Source: Grammothele lineata (taxonomy: Eukaryota > Basidiomycota > Agaricomycetes > Polyporales > Polyporaceae). From it: a DNA stretch of 64,000 nucleotides. The translations under genes were made by a program, and so were the position numbers. Shown one piece after another: positions 46,531 through 56,043 of this stretch. The stretch is taken from positions 451,497 through 515,496 of the forward strand of contig NDFF03000055.1 in assembly GCA_002150815.3 (NCBI GenBank). The letters run 5' to 3'. Each line of letters opens with the position of its first letter. Within the stretch, counting starts at the first letter, position 1. The notes below the pieces were generated by a model that saw only the letters and a program-made list of their open reading frames with translations, had not been told where the DNA came from and made no database searches.

Positions 46531-49340
46531 ATGGTGCACCTCTCCTTCCTCCTCACCCTCGCCTCCTCCTTCCTCCTCTTGCCCCTCCCCACGCGCGCCG
46601 AAGTGACCGTCTACGGCTTCTTCGGCCAAACCACCATCGACCCCACGAACCCCGGCGCGGGCGCGACCGCGCTCGGGGCCGTCGCGCCCACGACGACGAC
46701 GTTCGTCACCGCCCCCGGGCCGCCCTCGTACACGGAGCTCGCGGCGTACAACGACGTGTACATGTACCCGCCCGCGATCCCGAGCCCGGCGCCCCCGACC
46801 CAGTTCGCGATCGGGGTACCGACGGATGCGGGCCTGATGAATGGGCTCTCGATCAAGCAGCAGGGGACGTTCTTTGGGTTCTCGATCGAGATGTCTGTTG
46901 CTGTTCAGATCAGTGAGTGGCCTGTTTCTTTCTTGGCGTGAGTAGCGGGCGGAAGGTGGGCGCTTGATGCGGTGCTGGGATGGAGGAACGGATGGACGGT
47001 GTGGGCATTTTGGGATGTGGTTGCTCCAAGCAGCGGGGGTGGAGGGACGGCGGCAACAGTGCTGTGGTTTCCGACACAAAGCTGTGTCGGCGTTGAGTAG
47101 TACGCTGACGGGAACCCGTTCCGTGCTATTTTAGTCGGTACAAGCTCGTGAGTACACATATCCCTTCCCCACCCGCGGCTCTATTCCCCCGCACTCCGCA
47201 CGTCCTAAATCAATGTCCCGCCCCCGCGTTCGCGCGCGGCCCGCAGGAAGAGCATCATGGTCCCCTTCCTCAACTTCATGAGCATCATCGCCGAGCGCGC
47301 GGGCGCCGTGCACGTCCGCGTCGGGGGTAACACGCAGGAGACGGCCTTCATGGTCGACTCCCTCCCCGACGGGAAGATGATCGAGAAGAACAAGGAGGAC
47401 GCGACTAACCCGGTACGTCCCCCCGCCCGCGCGGTTTATATCATGGGCAGGAAGGCTGAGCACCGCTTTGACAGACGGCGACGCCCATCCTCGCTATCAC
47501 GACAGACCTCCTGTACCTGCTCGCGAACGTCTCGTCGCTCGTGAATGTCCGGTGGTACCTGGGTACGTCATTGTTGGTCCCCTCTCCCTCACACATCCAG
47601 CTTCGGTGATCTCGGGGAGGCTAACTCAGGAGGGGGTTTACAGGCATTCCGTTCAATGATACCTCGGACTGGCGGTTCCAGATCGCCGAACAGGGCGAGG
47701 CCATCCTCGGGGACAAGCTGATCGGCTTCCAGGCCGCCAACGAACCCGACCTTTACGGACCGTAAGCCTCACACTTAAGTCATGGCAGAAAATAGCTCAT
47801 ATTGAACGCCAACTGCAGACACGGACACCGCGCGCAGACCTACAGCCCGTACGACTTTTTCGGAGAGTACGCCGAGTTTACACAGGCGTACCAGGCGGAC
47901 TCGCTCGTCACCGTCAAGAACAACATCATCGCGCCCAGCACGTCGTACGCGCAGTGGTCGCCCGAGCAGATTTGGGATACGGGCTTCGTCCCGGCGTATA
48001 CACAGTACCTCAGTCATCTCGCTGTCGAGCAGTAAGCCCTACTCTTTGTTAACGTTTCCCTCGGATTTTCTTGCGTACTTACGTGACCGCGTCCGTCGCA
48101 GCTACCCCTCAGACAACTGCGCCGTCGTCTGGCCAGACCCTAACAACCCCCCCCGCGACCCGCTCCAAATGCTCCCGCAATACCTCACGCACAACGCCGG
48201 GCTGAGCTTCGTCCAGCCGTACCTGAACTCGACCGCGCTCGCGCAGGAGTGGGGCAAGCCGTTCCTGCTGTTCGAGACGAACACGGCGTCGTGCGGGGGC
48301 TTCCCGGGGATTTCCGATACGTTCACGAGCGCGCTGTGGGGCATTGATCATGCGCTGCAGTTGGCGCATAGTAATTTCTCGGGGGCGTTGTTCCATTTTG
48401 GAGGGCAGAACGTTTCGTATAATGTGAGTCTCTCTCCTCGTGTTGGCATGTCGATAGGAACGAAGGGCTCACCCGGTGTTGTGCGTGCGCACGTAGCCCT
48501 TCACGGCAGCCCCCACAGCCGAGTCCTCCTTCCGCGACTGGTCCGTCGGGCCCATCTTCTACAGCGCCGTGTTCGTCGCGGAGCTCATGGGCCAGTCGAA
48601 CACGACCCAGCTCAAAGACATGGCCGCGAACGCCGCGAACGACCAGACGCCCGCCTACGCCGTCTTCGAGGACGGCAAGTTCTCGAAGATGGCCCTCTTG
48701 AACTACATGACGGACCCCTCGGGCGCGAACGACTACACCGCGACGATCTATGTGGGCGGGTCGGGGTGGAACGAGCCGAATGGGGTGCCGCCGCAGGTTA
48801 AGGTCAAGTATTTGCTCGCGCCGTCGACGTCGGAGAAGTTTAATATCACTTGGGCGAACCAGGTGCGTCGCGTCAACCTTATAGCTAGCTGAGACCCAGC
48901 GCTCACCCCGCATGTTCGTGTGTTCGCAGACACTTGGAGGCCGGTACGGCGCGGACGGACGGTGGCAGGGCACCGAGGACGTCCAGACGGTCCCCTGCGA
49001 CCAGACGCAGAACATGTGCCAGATCAAAGTCCCCGCCCCGGGCGCCGCGCTCGTCTTCTTCTCGGACTCCGCGCAAGCCGCCGCGACTGGCGACGCGGGG
49101 GCGGGGGCGTCGACGTTCCCGACGACGGTGCTGACGAAGACGAAGAACACGGTCACGATCGACTCGGCGGTGCTCGCGACGAGTAATGGCCAGTCGGGGA
49201 AACAGCGCTTGAACCAGAAGGGCGGGACGAGCGAGGGTGGCGGGAGTAATGCTGCTCTGGGTGCGGCTCCTGGCCTCGCTGCGCTCGCGGCTGCCGTGCT
49301 TGCGGGCACGGGGGTCGTGCTGAGGGCGGCGGCGTGGTGA
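46531..49340 (+). CDS. GH79 family secreted glucuronidase-type hydrolase (GH79-1)
   Basis: Clan GH-A glycoside hydrolase, a family with beta-glucuronidases and heparanases that release glucuronic or 4-O-methylglucuronic acid from glycans. Exons: 46531-46912, 47135-47147, 47247-47412, 47475-47562, 47644-47761, 47819-48031, 48102-48423, 48497-48862, 48930-49340; 692 aa. The signal peptide is MVHLSFLLTLASSFLLLPLP. VRVGGNTQE precedes acid/base Glu250 in FQAANEPDLYG; the nucleophile is Glu385 in LLFETNTASCGG. The C-terminal beta-sandwich includes PAYAVFEDGKFSKMALLNYM and VKVPAPGAALVFFS-type sequence. The end (GLAALAAAVLAGTGVVLRAA) follows a Gly/Ser stretch and looks like a GPI signal. The loop between PFTA and PTAE is not interrupted by the intron present in the paralogues. 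The substrate cannot be assigned. Confidence 0.93.
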
Positions 49341-50281
49341 GGGGCCGGGCGGTGGCCCCCTTTTATACCTGTCTGGAATCTGGATTTCAAGTTGGTCCCT
49401 GGAAGGATGGGTTGTGGACGGCGTGCCGCGGGTGCGCGCGCCGGGCTGGTCTCCGTTAGTCGCTGTATACTATGCTCTATCCCCCGAGAACGCGTGTTAA
49501 TGTACCTCCGCGACAGCATAGAGTTTCGTTCCTGCGTGTAGCGTCGAGGCTCGGAGGTACGTCCGGTAATATTAGTGGCGGTGCGCAGCATCGAGCGTTG
49601 CCAACGGTCTGACGAAACGTGTGTGTCCGGTGTCTCTACTTAGATGTTAATGACGAGGACGCCGTTGATGGCTGCGAACAGGCGTGAGGGGGCGTACCCG
49701 TGATGACAGTAATGTGATACTGCGGTGCGTGCACTTGGTGGTGCTAATCCTGGAGTCCATAGGTCTATATCCGTCCGCCCAGTGCCGTTCGATGCTTGCA
49801 GACGACGTAGCGCCACCATTCCTTCTCTCGCTCCGTCGAACCTGGTTCTTGGACGTGAAATCCGGAGGTAGACGGAGGCGAGGAGAGGCGAGGCGGGATA
49901 TTTATTGGCTTCCCGGCATGGAGGCGGCGTGCCTGGTCGTCTGCAGCACGTCGGTGCGGACGCGACGGGCGAAAAGACTGCGGAATCGGCGCCCCCAGCT
50001 GCCATATGCGGTAAGAAGCCGCCCGGGGGCGGGCAGGGATTGGGCGGGGCGGAAGTGGCGGGGGCGTGCTAAACTTAGCGCCGCGCGTTTCGGAATGGAT
50101 TGACGTTCGTCCGCGGCTCGGGCCCGGCTCAGCGCTGCGGAGAACAGTTCTGGCCACCGTCCACTGCCGTTCGCGATGCTCCTCCCGGCTGCAGCCCCGG
50201 GCCACGATCATAAGCCTCGCCTCCGACCGCCGCCCGCGCCCTACGCTCTTTCCGCCTCTCCCCCTTCCTCCCCTCCACGCC
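49341..50281. other. Intergenic between GH79-1 and GH79-2
   Basis: About 940 bases hold the 3' region of GH79-1 and the GH79-2 promoter. Short open frames on both strands are unsupported. The last 130 bases before the start codon are C/T-rich, like the other GH79 leaders. Confidence 0.55.
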
Positions 50282-53200
50282 ATGACAAAACTTCCGCTCT
50301 TTTTGCTCTCCCTCGCAGCCCTCTCGTCGGGCGCAGCCGCAATCACCATCTATGGCCAGGAGGGCGTCACGACCGCCTCGGGCGCATACGCGACAGGCGA
50401 CGCCGCCGCCGCGACCAGCGCCGCCGTCAACCTCGACTGGCTCTCCAACCTCGACGCGTACAACACCGTCACCCTCACCGCGCCCTCGCTCCCCACTCCC
50501 GTCCCCTCCGCCTTCTCCGTCACCGTGCAGAACAGCGCGGCGGGCGTGAGCGGGCTCGGCATAAAGCAGAGCGGCGACTGGTTCGGCTTCTCCATCGAAA
50601 TGTCCGTCGTCCAGCAAGTCAGTGAGTACCGCCTCCCTGCTCGCTGCTCTTCCGCGAACGCCTCATCTCAAGATTGCCTTTTGCTCCACCGCCGCTCCGT
50701 GACTTAAGTCGGCAAGAATGCGTAAGCCAAGTTCCTTTCCTCCCCCTCACTGCGCTTGGCGCCGCGACCGTTCACTGACGTCCTTGGCATATGCGCGCAT
50801 ACATGCAGGTCGTTCCTCCAGGTGCCCTTCCTCAACCTCCTCGCCACCGTCGCCGACCGCGCAGGCAGCGTGCGGGTACGCGTCGGCGGTAACACCCAGG
50901 AGTACGCGACGCTCGTCGACAGCCTCCCAGACGACCAGATCATCGCGAAGGACAAGAGCACTTCGACGAACCCGGTAAGCCCTCTCTCTCTGGTTGTCGT
51001 CACCGGTCTGCAATGGTGCTGCTGCGGGCCGCCACGGGAGGGCGGTGCGGATATTTGCGTCCGTCAACCACCCATGGGAGAGTGCGTTTATTGCGGCCGC
51101 AGTAAGCGTCATCGGCCTATAATAGCGGGTCGCACGGTAATTATAGCCCCGCAGTGGTGCCTGGCAGCGTACGCCATACGATACACCATGGTTGGAAATA
51201 ATAGATGGGCGCGGATGCAGACGAGGAGAGGCATGTTTGCCAAGTCGTCTGCGACATCACCACCTCTTCCACTTGGTCGTGCTCGATCGGGGTGGGGTGG
51301 CCTTGGCGGGCGAGGGACACATACGTGTATACCTGTGCAAACATGCCCGGTCGCTTGGCGGTCGGTCACTTGGCCGACTTACTCGTAGTCTCTTTCTTCG
51401 TCTTGGTCGCGGGGTCGGAGGCGTCTTGTACATCGCAAACCGCTGATCCGCTCCATACTGACCTTGGCATTTCCAGACCGATACCCCCACACTCGACTTC
51501 ACCGCGGAGATGCTCTGGATGCTCGCCAACGTCTCCTCTTTAGTGAACGCCAAGTGGTACCTCGGTGAGCCCCGCTCTCAGGTTCTCCTTGTCTGCCGAA
51601 AATGCGTGGGGGCTGAACAGTGAACGTCGACAGGTATACCCTTCAACGATACCACCAACCTTCGGCTGGGCATCGCCCAGTCTGGAGAGGCCATCCTCGG
51701 CGATAACCTCCTTGCATTCCAAGTCGGTAACGAGCCCGATCTTTACGTCGAGTGAGCCCCCTTCTCCCTCATGCTTGCTCTCCTCAGCCTCCAGGGCATC
51801 TGCTCACACAGTGTTGGCTCTCTCCTCTTCTCGCAGCCACGGCCACCGCCCGTCGAACTGGACGGTATACGACTACTTCGGCGAGTTCGGCGTCGTCGTC
51901 GAGGCGATCAACAACGACGCGAGCATCCCCACCCGCGGGAACCTCGTCGCGCCCAGCATCCAGGGCACGTGGTCGCTCCAGAACGTGTACGACACGGGCT
52001 TCCTCACGAGCTACGGCTCCGCCGTTAGTATCGTCGCTGTCGAGCAGTACGCTGTCCCCCACCGTATTTTTCCTTGCACAAACCCTTGACTGTCGTTTTT
52101 TTTGCCCTCGGTCGCGTCCAGGTACCCCGACAACAACTGCGCCGCCGCCTTCCCCGACGCCGGCTTCGGCGACCCGGTAAACCCGCAAGACGTCATCGCC
52201 AACTACCTCACGCACACCTCCGGCCAGAACACGATCGCGCAGTTCCTGAGCGGGGTGCCCACCGCGATCGACGCGGGCAAGGAGTTCATGATGTTCGAGA
52301 CGAACACGGCCTCGTGCGGGGGCTTCCCTGGCTTGAGCGACGCGTTCGTCGCGGCGCTCTGGGCGGTGGATTATAGTTTGCAGATGGCGTATAGCAATTT
52401 TACGGGGGCGTTGTGGCATGTGGGTGGGCAGGACGTTTCGTATAACGTGAGTCATCTCGTGTGGGTTTGGGATAGATGAGGATGCTGACTTTGTGTTGAT
52501 AGCCCTTCACGCGTAAGCGGCACCACGATCCCCACGGCTCTCAGACTAACCCTCTCCCTCCCTCCCTCTCTCCTAGCACCCCCAACGAACCTCTCCTCAT
52601 ACAAACAATGGACCGTCGGGCCGGTCATGTACGGCGCCCTCTTCATGGCCGAAGCCCTCGGTACGACCGGCACCGCCCAAGTCGTCGACCTCTTCGCGAA
52701 CAGCGCGAACAACGCCACGCCCGCGTACGCGATATACGAGAACGACGCGCTCGCGCGCCTGGCGTTCGTGAACTTCATGTCGGAGCAGGACGGCCAGGGC
52801 GCGTATACCGCGAGCTTTAGTTTGGGCGACGGGACGGTGCCCGGGGAGGTGAAGGTGAAGTACTTGACGGCGCCGAGTGTGGCGGAGAAGGATAATATTA
52901 CTTGGGCGGGGCAGGTGCGTCTTTCCTCCCCTAATTCAGAGTCCAGACGACGGACGCTGACGTCCCCCCCCCTCTCCTCCCTACTCCCCACGCGCACACA
53001 GACGTACGGCGGCCGCTTCTCCTGCGACGGCCGCCTCTCCGGCACCGAGTCCATCACCACCATCACCTGCGACCCCTCCTCCAACGCCTGCTCGATCCCC
53101 GTCCCCGCGCCCGGGGTCGCGCTCGTCTTCGTCTCCTCCAGCGCGCAGGGGGCGGACGAGCCGAGCACGACGCAGACGTTCGCGACCACTGCGCTGACGA

Positions 53201-53406
53201 AGACGGCGAACACGGCGACGATCGACCCGAGCGTGCTTGCGACGAGCAATGGGATGAACGCGAAGAGCAGGGAGGAGGGGAGTACGAGTCAGGGGAGCGT
53301 GAGTGCCGCGGCGAGTGGGGTGAGGGTGCAGGGGGCGGCGGCGGTGGTCGCGGCGTTGGGTGTGGGGGCGTGGCTTGTCCTGGGGGCTGGGGCTGGGAGG
53401 CGGTGA
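50282..53406 (+). CDS. GH79 family secreted glucuronidase-type hydrolase (GH79-2)
   Basis: Paralogue of GH79-1. Exons: 50282-50621, 50709-50721 (13 bases), 50809-50974, 51477-51564, 51634-51751, 51837-52046, 52122-52446, 52503-52512 (10 bases), 52577-52914, 53002-53406; 670 aa. The signal peptide is MTKLPLFLLSLAALSSGAAA. VRVGGNTQEYA is followed by acid/base Glu236 in FQVGNEPDLYV and nucleophile Glu371 in MMFETNTASCGGFPG. The C-terminal beta domain contains ATPAYAIYENDALARLAFVN and ITWAGQTYGGRFSCDGRL. The hydrophobic end GAAAVVAALGVGAWLVLGAG suggests a GPI-anchor signal. The third intron (50975-51476) is 502 bases, several times longer than its neighbours. It is expected to act at the cell surface or outside the cell on glucuronic-acid-bearing glycans. 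Confidence 0.93.
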
Positions 53407-54732
53407 CCGTCGACCTTGAGGTGGGGTCTATGAGGGAGATGATGATATAGAGGTGCTGACAATGCTGTCTCGTGCTGTTCTTGCTGGATCTTTTTGCTAT
53501 CGCTGTATATCACCCGGGCGTCCGCCCGCCCGCCTCGCGGCGGGTCGGACCCCGTAACCCTGCTTGTAGGTAGTATTCTCAGTAGCCTACTTAATCGCAC
53601 TGTCGTTTCTCTGCATGCCGGCGGGCATCCCGGGGGCGAGCTAGGAGAAGACGACCACTTCGCTGAACACTCCGTTTGAAGCAGGCGGAGTGTTGCTCGA
53701 GTTAGTAAGTAGTATTCTACGTATCCTAATCGCACTGTCGTTTCTCTGCATGCTGGCGAGCATCCCGGGCTCGGAGACGCCCACTTCGCCGACTCGGAAC
53801 GCTTCGACAGCTTCATTTGAAGCGGGTGGAGAATTGCTCGCTTCGGGCGGCACCGAAGGGTGAGTTTGGCTGTCTTCCTTCGGGCTGCTCGCTCCACCTC
53901 GCTTGCTCGATGCTGTGTCACCCCGGTCATGCAGCTTGCTCTCGACTGACAAACCCCGCACGAGCGGTGCAGCTCGGCGTTTGGTAAGTGAGCCCACGTG
54001 GCTTTTGATCCCCGCGAAATGGCGCTGCTTGCTGACATCTTTACAACATTGCATGATCACTCGTCCACCACGGTACCGCAACCTGCTCGGCTCGCCCAAG
54101 TTGCTCTCTCTGCGACCACTTAACTGACCGCAGAAAGATACGGCATCGCCTCCTGGCCATTAGAGACGGAACGCAATCGCAGCGCAACGCAACCTCGATA
54201 CAAAGCAGCTTGGTGGCATCACGCCCAGCCACTCGGCCACTTTGTCCGCGCCGCGCTCTCCTATTTAGCGAGGAGGTTGCTAGTTGAGATATCCGGATGG
54301 AGGTGAGTGGCCGTCGAACCTTCGAACCTCTCTATGAGCACCGGTCTTTCCGTGAACGGTCGGGAGTCGTACCTGAGCCCCGACGTGCCATCTGGCCTCG
54401 GATTTCGAGGTGTTGTTAGTGATATCGATGGATGCAAACTCATCAGCCATGCTAGCCTGCACGGAGTTTGAGCGCACGAACATCGAGTTCTCCCCCTGTC
54501 CCTCGAGGAGATAAGTAGCATCCTCACGGCGTATCGCGCTGAGCGTGGCACACCGTTCACACCTCCGGGGGCGATACAGCTGGCCACCGCCCACACTAGC
54601 GGCTAGCGCAGGCACAAACAGACGCCGAGATCCTGCCAGTGGCCCGGTTCCGGGCCCTGTCCTCCCCGACGGGCGACGGCGAGTCGTCCCCGCGAAAGCC
54701 GTGCTGACGTGTCGATCGTGCGCATATAAGTA
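53407..54732. other. Intergenic downstream of GH79-2
   Basis: About 1.3 kb without a gene. It includes two diverged copies of a roughly 130-base segment (53570-53840). It ends at the TA duplicated by insertion of a small transposon. Confidence 0.55.
53570..53840. repeat. Two diverged tandem copies of a ~130-base segment
   Basis: Copy 1 (about 53570-53700) and copy 2 (about 53706-53840) share GTAGTATTCT, then AATCGCACTGTCGTTTCTCT, GCATCCCGGG, CCACTTCGC, TTTGAAGC and TTGCTCG in the same order with small differences. Copy 2 carries an extra insertion near 53795. It has no coding potential. Confidence 0.75.
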
Positions 54733-54758
54733 CAGTCAACTCCCTTATAAGGCATACC
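54733..54758 (+). repeat. Left terminal inverted repeat
   Basis: 26 bases beginning CAGTCAACTCCC and ending GGCATACC, matching the right end exactly in inverted orientation. Confidence 0.9.
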
Positions 54759-55347
54759 TGTCATAGGGGATACCCCCTCATAGGGCATAGGATTTGGCGT
54801 TTCCTGGGTCGGGATACGTGTGATAAGGCATAAACCTCTCATACCGCATAGGGCATACCCATACGGGGGGGTCCAAAAGGCATACCTTAGGCTTACGTCA
54901 GGCCTACTAAGCCTATATCTATTGATGTTAGGTATGAATTGGCATATCATCCACTGATCGACTGTTAGACAACCGGTAGAATCATCAATTTCTGCTATCC
55001 GAGCTACGTATTCTAAGAGAAAGTCGGTTATTCATCATCTAATAGCAGTTTGTGAGCGCTGCATAGGGTTATTCCGATGCAGGCATGGTCACCTCCCCGT
55101 GGAATGATGCATGCCCTTCGAGCTCGTCGACAATGACCAGCCTTACATGCCCTCCGATACTGATATCCATCGTCTGTAATGACGTTCACTACCGTTATGC
55201 AGCATCGAATGTCACCGCCGGATTGGAGGAGCACCCGTAGCCGACGGCATCCGAGCGTTTGCTTCGCGTAACTTGGGATAGCCGACAGGCGCTAATTTCC
55301 ATACTGCATACACCGTCATAAGGCATACTTTGGGCTGCATCCCGATG

Positions 55348-55373
55348 GGTATGCCTTATAAGGGAGTTGACTG
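55348..55373 (-). repeat. Right terminal inverted repeat
   Basis: 26 bases beginning GGTATGCC and ending GAGTTGACTG, the exact reverse complement of the left end, followed by TA. Confidence 0.9.
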
Positions 55374-56043
55374 TATAACTCGCCTGCTCGTGAGGAGCTG
55401 GATAGAAGGCCGGGAGTAGCTTCACCCATCTACCACTCTGAGGCTGGGCGGCGCGTCTCTCAGGCTGCATGGGCGTCGAGCGGCTGTGGGTGTACGGCGG
55501 GGCTGGTTGGGACGTTCAGGAGTCCCAGGACAGGTGTTACAGGACGATAGGGCGCCGCGCGCCTCTCCCACCCGCGGCGCGCGTTACTGATCTGGACTTT
55601 GAGCGATTCTCAGCCTGCAGGGATGATCATGCAGTGCAGCAGCGGCTGGAGGCAGCCCGCTCAGCCCGATCGCGCCCGACGGCTCATCGGGAGCACACTT
55701 GCCTCGCATGTCAAATTCCGCGCGTGGGCACTGGGAGGCCCGCCCTGCCCGACAGCGCATCAAGGCCTCAGGCCTGCAGCTTCAGATTGAGAGCCCGCTG
55801 GATGCGGTGTGGCCAGCCCGCTCGCGAGGCATATAATCATCCGCGCGGCCGGGAGGGCGGTCTGCTCTTTCTTGCGCCCCTCCCTCTTGTTTTTCCCCTT
55901 GCGTTGCAAGTCGCGCTCGCTGCGCCCTCGGCCCTCTCTTCACCTTCTATTTTTCTCTGGGTCTTGGGTCTCGCGCGTCTCGGTTCTAGCTTTTCTCTTC
56001 AAACTATCTTATCGGCCCCACGAGCACCTCGCTGAGTGCCACC
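55374..56043. other. Intergenic: transposon flank to GH79-3 start
   Basis: A 670-base stretch with no gene supported. It contains the GH79-3 promoter with a TATA-like box at 55832 and a CT-rich leader (about 55860-56040). Confidence 0.55.
55832..55837 (+). promoter_or_regulatory. TATA-like box of GH79-3
   Basis: TATAAT lies about 207 bases before the GH79-3 ATG, nearly the same spacing as the TATAAAG of GH79-1. Confidence 0.4.

Larger units (their letters stand above)
54733..55373. mobile_element. MITE-like element with perfect 26-base terminal inverted repeats
   Basis: The left end starts CAGTCAACTCCCTTATAAGG at 54733, and its first 26 bases are exactly the reverse complement of the last 26 (55348-55373). 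Both ends are flanked by TA (54731-54732 and 55374-55375), the target duplication typical of Tc1/mariner/pogo-type transposons. The 641-base interior encodes no transposase. The left 160 bases carry at least six GGCATA/GCATA-containing subterminal motifs, and more occur near the right end. It is therefore a non-autonomous element that must have been moved by a transposase encoded elsewhere. The intact repeats suggest a recent insertion. Confidence 0.88.

Noticed and set aside
48323..49591. 422-codon minus-strand open frame over GH79-1
   Set aside because: It is antisense to well-supported GH79 exons and introns. Its length is explained by high GC, and it has no recognisable domain.
54310..54335. 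Two adjacent TTCGAA-containing motifs resembling reversed B-boxes
   Set aside because: No cloverleaf can be drawn on either strand.
49341..56043. Possible biosynthetic or defence gene cluster around the GH79 genes
   Set aside because: Only GH79 paralogues, a small transposon and empty sequence are present. There are no synthetase, transporter, regulator or nuclease genes.
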